Assembly: GCF_036324505.1 (NCBI RefSeq)
Contig: NC_086363.1
Coordinates: 12,290,653-12,354,652, forward strand
Origin: Eleginops maclovinus
Taxonomy: Eukaryota; Chordata; Actinopteri; Perciformes; Eleginopidae
Reading direction: 5' to 3'
Length of the DNA: 64,000 bases
The notes beneath the pieces were generated by a model that worked only from the letters and a program-made list of their open reading frames with translations, had not been told where the DNA came from and ran no database searches. Below, piece after piece: positions 13,594-24,775 of the stretch. The translations under genes and the position numbers were made by a program. The number at the start of each line of letters is the position of its first letter. Positions within the stretch are counted from its first letter, which is position 1.

Positions 13594-13629
<36 letters not shown>
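13580..13629. repeat. (TG)n(GA)n compound microsatellite
   Basis: A short TG run passes directly into an interrupted GA run. The purine-rich strand lies close to the presumed tmem200a promoter region. Confidence 0.93.
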
Positions 13630-14205
13630 TTTATATGCATGCTGTGAATGCGTGTGTGTATTTTATGGAGGGAAACAAGGCACTGTGCCACGCTTTTCTG
13701 CATGTGCAGGGCGCAGACGATAAGGGATGCCTGGTTTTAAGGAAAAACAGAGAAGGTGGTGCTCAGCAGGGAGGAAAAAGGGCCAGCTTGTGATGTTAAA
13801 TGCATGCACTCACTGTATGTGGCAGCAGCCAGATTGGAGTACAGTATCAGCATGCAAAGCTCAGGAAAACACAGAGAGAAATTTCCTGCAGCTATAATAA
13901 AAAAATAAGTGTTTCGAGTGTCTGACAACTGACAGAGTGTTCATGCGAGATTAATGTGAAATGCCCAGAGGTTAGCCGTTATCAACACACACACAGTGCG
14001 CAATGTTTTTGTTCAACTTGTTAAGCTTTTCTGTCTCCAAGAAACACAAGAGAAAGAGGGGGGCGTGCAAAAATGTTGCAGATGTTGGCATGGTTGTCAT
14101 TTCCTGTATTTACATGCTGGAGCTGACTGAAAATATACTAGCTGGGGAGAGGTGAGGGGAATGTAAGACAGACATTTGAGCACATTGTAAAGTGTGTGTG
14201 AGAAA

Positions 14206-14206
<1 letters not shown>

Positions 14207-14267
<61 letters not shown>
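14207..14267. repeat. (AC)n microsatellite
   Basis: About 30 AC units, non-coding. Confidence 0.97.
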
Positions 14268-14272
<5 letters not shown>

Positions 14273-16191
14273 ACCATTATTTGTTCAGATGGTAGAGATT
14301 AAGTTTGCCAGAAATACATTTGAAAAACCCAGAGGGCAGATTGGTGCAGCTGCACATGTGTACATTTGTTCACAATCATCAGACATTGTGTCAGTCCTCG
14401 GGTGCCATTCCCGACCTTAAACATGACCACAAGACGTCTGACCCTAACTCTAACCTTTACTCTATATACAACAACCTCTCTTCACACACACTAAAAATAA
14501 TCCAATTAGGCTCCTCAGGCATTCTTCTTTTGCTTCTTTTGGATATAAACATGCTCCAAAACTAATAAATTGATTCAGGTTGAAGTCCCCGGTGCATTAG
14601 TCAGTCAGGAGTTACTGTATTTACATTCCATCATAGATCCAAATGAAAACACTGTTTCAGTCGAGGGGCAGTGATAAACAAAAGGAGCAAGCGGAGGGCA
14701 GTAATGTGGAGAGAGTGTGGTGGAATAAGGAGAGGAAAAACAAAGCCCTACTTTGTTGACTGTTGCATTTGTTGTTTACAGGCCTTTTTGGGATTATGGG
14801 ATTTAAAGAGTTTACTTTTTGAGCTAGCCCATACTTCTTGCAGCTGTGGACATGAGTCTGTAGCTCGATAATTTAAGGGAAATTCGATTCTTTGGAAAGT
14901 TAAGGAGGACAGGAAATGGGGGGATGGGAGTTAGATGAGGCAAATGGAGGATGCAGGAAGTGGAATCTGTGTCATTTTAATGAGAATATTTAAGATTGAT
15001 CGTTAGTGAGGCTTTAGAAAAGCCAACAGAAGCATGTAATGGCTAGCTCAGGCTCAGTGATTGATACATTACCTGTAAGAAGGCAGGACATATAGAGAAT
15101 TGGATTGGTTCCACAGCACACTCGATTTTCCAAATGACTTTTTATGCCACCTCCCATACTTATAGGTCCGTCCCATTCCCATGAAGGAGATAGCTTATGA
15201 TTGCTTCTAAGGACTTTCTTTCATTTTCTTGGCACAAACGTTCACTTGGATTTAAGGACTTGGGTGCGAAAGGTCAAGGTCAATATGACCTCACAAAACG
15301 TTGAAGTATTTTGCCATCGCAATCATTTATTTGATTCTTAGGACAGTTAGATATAAATCTCTAGTAGGATGAATAACAAAGTTTTGACTGCATGGCATAC
15401 AGCAGCAAATTATTTTCTTGTTAGTATTTATTATTTATTTTCTATCGTTTCTCCTTCTCCAATTGTCATGCAAACCAGCCTCCCTTTCCTCCTAGAGATT
15501 GCTGCTGATTGTGTATTATGATGCATCAAACTGTGTGACGTCAATATTTGTACCCTGCACACACACGCAGTGAGTGAATGTTGGATTACAGCCTCTCCGT
15601 TCCTTAGAGACACATGTCGACATGTAGATCAATGAGCCTCAGTGTTCCCATGAGCAAATCTGTGTGTCGGATTGATTTTCAAAAATAATTTTAAAACAGA
15701 TCAGGAAAAGAGCATGCAAACATTGCGTTCATTTCCCTGCTGCTGTGGATACGACACATCTTATTTAAACTCACTCATGGGGTGTAAACACTATAGCCCA
15801 GGAGCAAGCTGTTAAAATGTCTCTTGTAGTGCTATTCTTCACAACTCCTCATGCTTCACTTATATCTAAATGTTTCATTTGCTGTATAAAGACACGCTTC
15901 TAGAGTCACAGTTTGTCTTATCGTCACAGTGCTGCTTTAAAAAAAAAAAGGCTTGTTTGTCGTTTGAGGTTTAGTATGGGTTTAATAATTTACAAGTGGC
16001 TTGAAATCCTTCTACAATGCTTTTAATCTTCAAACGTTCCACTCAGTAGTATCTAACCACTTCTCTCTGTATTGGGGTGGGGAAAGGCTTTGAGGATTTA
16101 GGTGATAAAGTGCGTTTAAAAATGTAATCACATTTTTGGATCTGAACTTCACATTTAAAGGCAAACATCCACTAAAATGTTAGAAACGAGT

Positions 16192-16397
16192 TTAAAGGGG
16201 CCCTATTGTGCTTTTTGGGGTTTTCCCTTTCCTGTAGTTTTAGGTTTTTGTGCATCATCTCCAAGCGTTTGACCATCAGAACCAGCCAGCTAACCAATCA
16301 GAACAGAACCTTTTTGAACATTAAAGTCTGTAACCATGTCAGAGTAGAGGTAAAAAATACAAATATGGACCTGAAAATGTGCATATGTCGTCTTTAA
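16192..16397. mobile_element. TTAA-type MITE, copy 2 (short internal-deletion form)
   Basis: TTAA flanks both ends (16192-16195 and 16394-16397). The left terminus is AAAGGGGCCCTATTGTGCTT, and the right one, read inverted, is AAAGACGACATATGCACATT, an eroded match. The interior shares the CCAGCTAACCAATCAGA block with the copy ending at 10025 but is about half its length. Confidence 0.7.
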
Positions 16398-17457
16398 GAG
16401 AACAATGTGTAAACAATTCCTTTAATCCCGGCATATGGAGCTGATTTGTGATTGTGTTTTCATCATTGCAGTAAGATAACACTGTAGAGCTAAAAACTGC
16501 AACAGGATAATTAAAGACTTCATAATGAAAATGAATCATACATGCAATTATATCAGTCCTAGTTTTCAGTCAGAACAAACATCAAATAATATAAAAACAA
16601 TAAATCTGCATGATTAGTTTTCTGTGAGCCAAACAGTAATAAAACGTAGCACACACACAGGGGGATGAATAGGTATGACGCCTAACTTGCTCTACATACG
16701 CCCCCCTCCCAACCCCCTCTCTCTATCACTATGGTTACAATGATGCAGGTTACCGTGGCAGCCAAGTCAACCCCATTCTTACACAAAGACCCACGTGCAT
16801 GTGCTTTACCACAAACACACAGACTTACGCAGGCGGTGACGCTGAAGAGTTGAATGAAGAGTTTTCTTTTCGGGTTATTTCTGGAGGGGGTGTTCGACTG
16901 TCGTCATTTCTGCATCCTCCTCCATCACTTACTCCATCATCAGAACAACCAGTGGTCGTTTCTCCCTTTTTGAAATGTGTCTTTTCATGATGATTTAAGG
17001 TGTGTGTTTAATAAAACATCAGTAATCCGTACACCACTCTCAGTACGTATGTTTAGAATACACTGTTCATTTGTACATGTGTTTATTCCACATATTCATA
17101 TTTTACAAACGTATTTATTCCACTGTTGTGTTGTAATATTAAATATTTGTACATTTTCCTCCTCTTCGCATCATTGTTTTTGTTTTTTTGCACTTTTCTT
17201 TTTATGTTTAGTCTACAACTACGCTGTAGCTTTTTTTTTGCATACGATAAATAAAGCTTTGGATTCAATTTGAATTACAAAGACGTATTTCATTTGCGTC
17301 TGCTAGTGCTGTGTTTTTATCATTGCTTGTTATTGGGTTGCTGCTTCATTGGAGGATAAGGTTGTCCCTGTGCATTTGAGGCTATGCTCCCATCTAGTGT
17401 CAATACTAAAAACTACCAGACTAAACTGATTTCATCTCGTTTGATGTTTTGTTGCAG

Positions 17458-17493
17458 ATCTTTCCAAAGCTGGACATCCAGGATGAATCACAG
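17458..17493 (+). other. Possible orphan 36-nt exon
   Basis: An acceptor (TTTTGTTGCAG) and a donor (CAG|GTAAGAG) bracket 36 bases that read IFPKLDIQDESQ in one frame, phase 0 at both ends. It could be an alternative upstream exon of tmem244 or a relic of a lost neighbour, but it has no initiator and I recognise no protein match. It may be chance. Confidence 0.2.
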
Positions 17494-17903
17494 GTAAGAG
17501 GTGGTGAAGAGAAAGTCTTTGAAACAAAAAGGTAAAGGTCATGTGTTACGGATATGTTGTCAGTGTTGCTAACAGGAGCTCAGTCAGTTGATTTCAGTGT
17601 GAAGAATGTCTTCATGCTCTGGTAGAAACTAACAATTATCATCGTTATCAATTACTAGGTGATGGGAAATGTGAAATTACAATTTCCCAAAGTCCAAACG
17701 ATGTGTTGAAATTGTTTATTTTTGTCCCTTCAACAGTCCAAACCAAAAGATACATACTTACTTACTAACAAGACAAAGAAAAGCTGCAGATCCTGTTTTA
17801 TTCCTGAAAACAGTTGCTGACGATCTATCCACCAATCAACAAACCCATGTATTGTTGTTCTTCTTCATACTTTTTTTGTTTTATAAAGAGTAGCAACAAA
17901 AAC

Positions 17904-17964
17904 GAAGCAAGGAAGGAAGGAAGGAAGCAAGCAAGCAAACAAACAAACAAACAAACAAACAAAC
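17904..17964. repeat. Graded tetranucleotide tract GGAA to GCAA to AAAC
   Basis: Successive tetranucleotide blocks change by one base at a time. The Lys/Gln- and Leu/Phe-rich reading frames across it are artefacts. Confidence 0.9.
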
Positions 17965-18403
17965 TTGATGAACATAGAGGAGAACTGAAAGATGGAACAA
18001 GAAGAAAGAGGATTGTAGAAAAACAGGAAGTAAGGAAAGGGAAAAAAGGAACCAGCAGAAGCACACCAGCGGGAGAGATGAGGAAGCTACCTTAAAGGTA
18101 CTGTAGGTACAAACTGAATTTTATTTATTTATACCATTACCAAATATAAATCTGTGTCTATAGCACTTCCGTTATGTATTTGACCTCCAAACTAACTTCC
18201 TTCTTCTGGCTTTTATGTCCAGTATGTGTGAACACTTATACTAGAGTATGTTCACCTTTATCCCTTTTTGGGATTTACTCTTAGTACTCTTCTTAGTAGT
18301 AATCCCATTTCTTCTAATCCTCCCTCTGTCTCCCTCACATGCTTACACACACACACACAAACACACACAGCCTTCATGCTCTCATGTAGAGCAGCAGCCA
18401 TTC

Positions 18404-18496
18404 ATGTTGTTGGACTACTGCTGTCGTTGTTTTGGAGTTACACTCATCAAACGCCATGGACCCCTCTCCCTCAAGACCACACCCAGTGATACTTTG
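18404..18496 (+). CDS. tmem244: Tentative first coding exon of tmem244
   Basis: This is the only upstream open frame I found that ends at a good donor (ACTTTG|GTAAGG) in the phase needed by the exon at 20974. Its end, SLKTTPSDTL followed by VVLQ, can be compared with human ALKVRVAPSK-VVLQ, and the D-x-L next to the first membrane helix recalls DPLLILSQ of SYS1. The ATG at 18404 is only the nearest in-frame one. The frame is open back to at least 18248, so the true start is uncertain. Confidence 0.45.
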
Positions 18497-21400
18497 GTAA
18501 GGACATTGTAAGATGTTGGAAAGTGTGTTAGAATAGAGAAGGATTAGGGAGGGTGTGTTAGCTGACTCGGTGCTCAGTGGGGTGTTTACATCATGCCTAT
18601 TAAGAGAACAGTTGTGCTTACTGCTGTTTTCATAAATTACAGTAATATCCCAGCATTCTTCACTGTTTTATCATTAAAGTTATAATCAACATTTTCCTGG
18701 TTTCTTTACGTCCTGAATCACAATGAGACTGCTGTTTACCCATTATAAGCATGCTTATTATAATCAACCAAAAGTCAGTTTAGGGGTAAATCTAAAAGCT
18801 GGTGTCTAGAGCCTTTTTATTTAAGTCTGGATATCAGTCTAGTCTGGAGATGAAAAACAAACCGTGGCTAGCCGAGTTGTTTAGCTGTCTCTGAGGGAAT
18901 TAGCATGAGCTCAGCTTCTTTTCTGACCTGTCTGACCACGTGGCTTACTGTACGTGGGTCAGAAAACGAAATGTGGGCCATGGTTCAATTACTCTCGCAG
19001 TGACGATACATACTGGAATTTTCCTAATGCATTTACATGCTTATTTATCCTATTCCACTTCTCACTGCTGCTCATTTTTAATGTGGACGTAACCTGGAGA
19101 AAATGAGGTGGAAACAAGGATGAGGAGGAACCTTACAAAGTTAAAAGTGGAGTCGGCAATTAGAGAGAAATATTGTTGATATTCGAACTCAACACCTCAA
19201 CAAATAAACCCTCCAGATTTATCCTCCCACTCCTTTTCTTTTTATACATTCATAGCCTTTCCTCTGCTGGAATAGTGTATAGCCTGCAAGCGGTGAGAAG
19301 ATATATTCGCTGAATTTGTGTTGGATTAAATTCACCTCACCTTTAATGCACTGTAGCCCCGTAAATTAGATGTCCACTAATAGATATAAGAACGATCTTC
19401 TGTGCTTGTTGAGCTTGTTAGTGTGTCATGCTCCGGACCAAGCACACTGCGGACTAAAACATAGCAGCCTTTTGATGCAGACATGAAGCCTCTAGGTCTC
19501 CACAGGAAGTAGAACCAGCTCTGGTGATCAAAGATGGCAGAATTCACCTTCTGGAACATAAATAGGATAAATATCATATGTACATCACGGAAGCCATGAG
19601 GGTATGCAGCTGTTTTCAGTGTTATAGGGCAATACATGGAATATCTTAGGATATTATAGACATTACAACAATTGGTATTTGGTTTATTGCCAATTAGGTT
19701 TGTGTTTTGGTGCATACATAAACACAGTAAGAGTAATACATAGCAAGAAAAGCAAATATTTCAATAAATATATGTACAAAAATATACTTATATATTATAA
19801 ACAATATATGTAAAATAAAAGAATCATATAACACACATTAATATACAAAACATATGGAAAATGTAAGAAATTACAATATTTCTGGAGTGTAATTGGAGTT
19901 TTACAAGGGGTTGCATTGTGTAAAAATGTGAACAATTTAGAGTAAAAGAAAAAAAAGTTACCTTGAATTTAACCATTTCTGTATTTCTCTGACATTTTAT
20001 AGGCTGAAGGATTAAAGATTAATCAGTAAAGTAAACACACAAGTTTATTCCAGGGTAGTGAAAGTTATTAATCTTATCTGTTGTTTGACTTGGCATAGGT
20101 GTAGCTAATCAGATTAACGATGACTCCACTTCATTAACGAGGTGCCAGTGAGCCAACAGGGCCTGGCAGACCTGTGCGTAGCGCTGCTCCTCATTCGTGT
20201 GATCACTTACACCTGTTTTTGACAGCAGGAACGTCAGCTGGGAGGAAAAGGGCTTTTATCTCTCCTGTAGCATATTTTCTCTAAAGGCTGCAGTTAATCA
20301 TAAATCAATAAAACTAGACTTTAGCGGGCTGTCTGCTGCGGTCTGACTGTACTCTCATCAGCGATAGTTTTCTGGGTCATGAGGGAAAAGAGAAAAATGG
20401 AGGAATGGGATATTTTTTAGCTTTGGGAGACACAGAATGCACAAAATAATGATAAGTAAACATCTCCAAATATAGAGCTTTCTAGTCCAATTAAAATCCC
20501 TGACATAGTTACGGTATTTTCTTATATTCTTGTTTTCTCTTTTATTATCTTGTTTATTGGAAGAAAGCATCTGTGGATGGTTGATAAAGGGCATTTCAAT
20601 TGCCAAAAAGCATGGAATTTCACCCACTCATTGATTAATGGCTCTTATATGTAATTAATGTGGGTGTTTAACTTTAACCAGGTTTATAATTTCAGCTTTT
20701 TCAGCTGTGAAATGAAGGACAAATTAAATAAATATGTAAAGATGGTCGCAGAAACAACCAGTATACAGTAGTATTTTTCAATATCAATAATTGAAAGATA
20801 CTTAAAGAGACTATCTGTTCCTTACCCTCCCTCAGAAAGAACATCCTTAAACTACAGGGGTCCTGCTGCTTTCAAAAACAAAGCAGGTTTCATGTGATAT
20901 TAAAAGCCTCATCCCTACAGGGCAAATATTAATAATTATTACTCATTTCCTCTTTCTCTCTCCGTCTCCTCAGGTCGTCCTGCAGAATCTGTTGATGTGC
21001 ATGGTGTGCTTCTACTCTCTCTACTACATCGTGGTCAGTCTCTGCATAGGACTGCTCAGGTACACACACACAAAAGCTGCAACTGCATAGTGAAGCCTTA
21101 GCTATTTGCTCCTGAGACAGAGTTAATTTGAAACAGAATGAATAAGAACCAAAGTGGATTTTCACTGTTTAAAGCTTTTGCATGTGTTAATTATCTGTGT
21201 ACTATATGTGTCTCCAGGGTTCATGAGATCAACAGCTTGTTGGCTCCCTTTGACTACACAACGCAACCGTCATGGCAGAACCCCAAATACCTCGGTGAGT
21301 AGCATTGGTGCAATGTAGGTTTACTCCAGTACTTCTATTTTAAAGGCAGTACTTTATTTAGTAATTAAATGTTAAACTACATATAACTTTTACATATAAG

Positions 21401-21939
21401 GGTGAGTTCCATGTAGGTCTATACTGTATCTACAGATATTGAAAAGTGGCCGAAAGCTTGTAAGTTAATTAATTAATAATTGAAAATATGGAGAATGTGA
21501 TTAGGTAGGAAATCTTAAGCACAAACCTTATCCCTTAGAGGGCCACAATTAAAACTTAAAGGGTGGCCACGGGCATTTCAATTAATATTAATTGAAATGC
21601 ATTTAGCTGTGTGTCTGTCTCTGCATCCCATTTTTCTACTTACCTAACTTGAGCCAGACAACGTGTCACTATTCATCAGTCTGGGTATTTTTCAGGCTGA
21701 CTCACAGGGGAACATTAAAAAGAAAAAATACATTATTAATACATAATGTTGATTGGTAAAACCGGTGCTATAACAATGGGTGATTGTTGTTCTCTCTTCC
21801 TCCCTGCAGTCGGTGTTATCTCCACAGAAGTGACCTATGTTTTGGGAGGGCTGATATTCGCATGGATCGTAGAGGAGTGGGTTTGGGATTATGCCATAAC
21901 TGTCACACTGCTGCATATCGCGATGACGGTAGCAGGTAA

Positions 21940-22021
<82 letters not shown>

Positions 22022-22642
22022 CGGATCAATAGAGTAAAAACAGCTGATAGGATTGGGGGCCTGGCTTTGTAACTGGAAATGGTGTCAGTGGTTCAGAAAT
22101 GTATCGGCACACACACAGGCGCTATCCGTTTGTGTCTAGGGAATTAGAGTAACAATATATATTTCTGTGATCCATTTAGCCAACATTGAAAAATATGTAT
22201 AAAAAAATGTACTTTTAAAAATGATGTACTTAATAGGGCCAATTTTTAACCTGAAGTTGTAAAATGTTTTCCTCTGTAGCTATAATAAAGCAGTGTATTT
22301 ACATTTAACACATAGTTTCTATGTTTCTGCAGTGATGTCAGACTTCCCTTCAGCTGAGCACTGGTGGATAGCTCTGGGTAAGATTACCGCTTTATCCTTC
22401 TTCGTCTGAAATGAACACTCTGTCTTCTTTATCTGGCAAGGACATTACTTTTTCCTATTCAGGCCTTTTAAGGACAGCTACTGGACGCCATAGCTTCCTC
22501 TGATTGATCTCTTTTCCTAATTTATGTACTCCCTCTCCATGCAGGTTCAGGCCTGGTAATGATGATATTTGCAGGACAGCTCACAGCCTATAAACTCTTC
22601 AGGAGCAACTTTGTCTACCCAGCTGAACTGCAGAACTTCTAA
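18404..22642 (+). CDS. tmem244: Transmembrane protein 244, SYS1-like, full-length form
   Basis: This encodes a small SYS1-related multipass protein. SYS1 itself is a Golgi protein that anchors the ARFRP1 GTPase, but no such role is established for TMEM244. Exons are 18404-18496 (tentative), 20974-21059, 21218-21294, 21810-21935, 22333-22377 and 22545-22642. The last five are in phase with GT-AG borders, giving about 174 residues with the tentative first exon. VVLQNLLMCMVCFYSLYY forms membrane segment 1. VHEINSLLAPFDYTTQPSW and EVTYVLGG...VEEWVWDYAI closely resemble human TMEM244. The fish protein then continues past FPSAEHWWIALGSGLVMM with a fourth hydrophobic segment and ends YPAELQNF. In SYS1 the same position reads FPSALTWWLV followed by a final membrane helix. 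The human protein, as I recall it (128 residues), stops shortly after this motif. An 80-base (CA)n tract starts 5 bases into intron 4. Confidence 0.85.
18497..20973 (+). other. tmem244 intron 1, nothing recognised
   Basis: About 2.5 kb of A/T-rich sequence with no microsatellite, transposon terminus or coding exon that I could support. If the tentative first exon is wrong, the real one may lie here or further upstream. Confidence 0.45.
21941..22020. repeat. (CA)n microsatellite flush with the tmem244 exon 4 donor
   Basis: Forty CA units begin only five bases after the exon 4/intron 4 junction (GCAG|GTAAT then CACACA). CA repeats are known binding sites for hnRNP L in other genes, so length variation here could affect splicing. 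Confidence 0.97.
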
Positions 22643-23327
<685 letters not shown>

Positions 23328-23755
23328 CCTTGCCTTGGTGGGGGGTTCCCATACCTCTAATGTCCTGAGTTAATTAATATATATATACACAACATATTTA
23401 GCAAATCAAAGATACAACTGGAAATTATTGTCCGGTCATTTTCTTTGGTGATCTGCCAGAACTAATAACAGGAAATGGCAGATACCTCCAGAAAATATTT
23501 GCAGTAGCTCACAGGAAACGGCAATAACTAATAAATGTCTACATGCCAATTCACCTGCACAGTACAGTGTATTCGGTTTGAAATAATCAAAAATAAAAAA
23601 GATGGGAAAACCCAATTTCCTAATAAGATTGATAAATTATTATGTTGATGGTCGCTGTTTAAGATGTAACTACTGCTTTTACAACCATGGGAGTGTACAT
23701 GCAAATTGAAAAGTGCTGTATAAACCCCCTTTGCCCATAATCCAACATTTGTGTT

Positions 23756-23872
23756 CAGGGCCGGTTCTTCCTACAGGCCATCAAGAAGACCGCCTAGGGC
23801 GCCAAATCGGCGGGGGGGGGGGGCAAAATCTCAATACCCCCTAGGGCAGCCAATGGGCTAGAACCGGCCCTG
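23756..23872. mobile_element. 117-bp hAT-type MITE with perfect 8-bp target duplication
   Basis: The termini CAGGGCCGGTTCT and AGAACCGGCCCTG are perfect inverted repeats. The same octamer TTTGTGTT flanks both sides (23748-23755 and 23873-23880), which is the 8-bp duplication expected of hAT transposition. The interior has a run of 12 G. There is no coding capacity, so this is a non-autonomous copy, and the intact duplication suggests a fairly young insertion. Confidence 0.85.
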
Positions 23873-23977
23873 TTTGTGTTACCTGGATATTGTGAATGTC
23901 ATAGTGCCTCGCAAAGATACTTTTCTGTATTGTTATTGAGAATAAATTACCTCAAATGTAAAAGTCAAGGAAGCTAA

Positions 23978-24580
23978 TTTATACGACGGAGTATTAGGGC
24001 CACATATGAAGAAAAAAAATATTTTTGCCGTGACGAGATTAAAGTCGACATGTTGACTTTAAAGTCGACACGGCGACTTTAAAGTCAACATGTCGACATT
24101 AAACTCGAAATGTCGAGAATAAAGTTGAAATATTATGTCGAGTTTAATCTCGACATGTCGAATAATCTCGACTTTATGTCAATTGACACTGAAAACTATT
24201 CAGAGAGAAAGCAACCGCTCCACAGGTGCAGTTTGAGTCACGCATGGTTCTTACACTAATCACCACACTGTGGTTCTGCGCTAAAACAGCGAGGATCTCT
24301 TTATTGTTAAATCCAATTCGGAAGTATAATTTGACCAAATGATCTACACAAGCCATTTCGGATTCAGTGCAGGACCTGTGGGAGTGGTTGCTATGTCTCC
24401 CAACTCATTTCAACTATAATCTCGACATTTCGAGTTTAATCTCGACATGTTGATTTTAAAGTCGCCGTGTCGACTTTAAAGTCGCCGTGTCGAGATTAAA
24501 GTCGCCATGTCGACTTTAATCTCGACACGGCAAAAATATTTTTTTTCTTCATATGTGGCCCTAATACTCCGTCGTATAAA
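23978..24580. mobile_element. Long-inverted-repeat element with integrase-like ORF fragment
   Basis: The two ends are near-perfect inverted copies for more than 50 bases, from CGACGGAGTATTAGGGCCAC at the left to GTGGCCCTAATACTCCGTCG at the right, each flanked by TATA (a possible target duplication). Inside the arms are many self-complementary GTCGACTTTAAAGTCGAC-like units. The middle, read on the minus strand (about 24174-24356), gives MACVDHLVKLYFRIGFNNKE followed by a helical stretch and SVRTM. From memory this resembles the N-terminal helix-turn-helix segment of fish integrase-core transposase proteins. The superfamily is not certain. The element ends about 195 bases before the fkbp6 ATG. 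Confidence 0.75.
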
Positions 24581-24775
24581 GGCATGTTTGTGTCTTGTAT
24601 TACAAAAAAAGTCTTTACAAACTGGTACAAGTAGTTGTCACTACACTTGAAAGTCAAACCCCGCCTCCCGCAGTGACCCCAAACGGAGCGCCAAAACAAC
24701 TGACACACTACATATAACCTCAACAAAGCCACCTTTTATCTACTGAACTGTGTAACCCATCCACCCACCGAATTA
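24581..24775 (+). promoter_or_regulatory. fkbp6: fkbp6 promoter / 5' UTR region
   Basis: Only 195 bases separate the transposon end from the fkbp6 start codon, so the promoter must lie here or within the element. A G/C-rich patch (CCCCGCCTCCCGCAG, about 24660) could hold a GC-box-like site. No TATA box stands out at a convincing distance. Confidence 0.4.

Larger units (their letters stand above)
13200..17457. other. Intergenic, no coding gene recognised
   Basis: This 4.3 kb separates the presumed tmem200a 5' end from tmem244. It contains a GA/TG tract, an (AC)n tract, a short TTAA MITE and a repeat-like patch near 15270. Around 15271-15300 the sequence GGTCAAGGTCAATATGACCT resembles a repeat seen widely in fish genomes. 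I see no exon of L3MBTL3 or SAMD3 here. Confidence 0.6.

Noticed and set aside
17814..18095. Lys/Gln-rich 93-codon frame and opposite Leu/Phe-rich frames
   Set aside because: They arise from the GGAA/GCAA/AAAC tract and have no start context or splice partners.
3304..18400. Search for L3MBTL3 (MBT repeats, SAM domain) and SAMD3 exons expected from human synteny
   Set aside because: No splice-bounded frame with MBT- or SAM-like residues was seen on either strand; weakly conserved exons could still be missed by eye.
24496..24732. 78-codon minus-strand frame crossing the right end of the palindromic element
   Set aside because: It starts in fkbp6 upstream DNA and runs into the transposon terminus; it has no domain and is probably chance.
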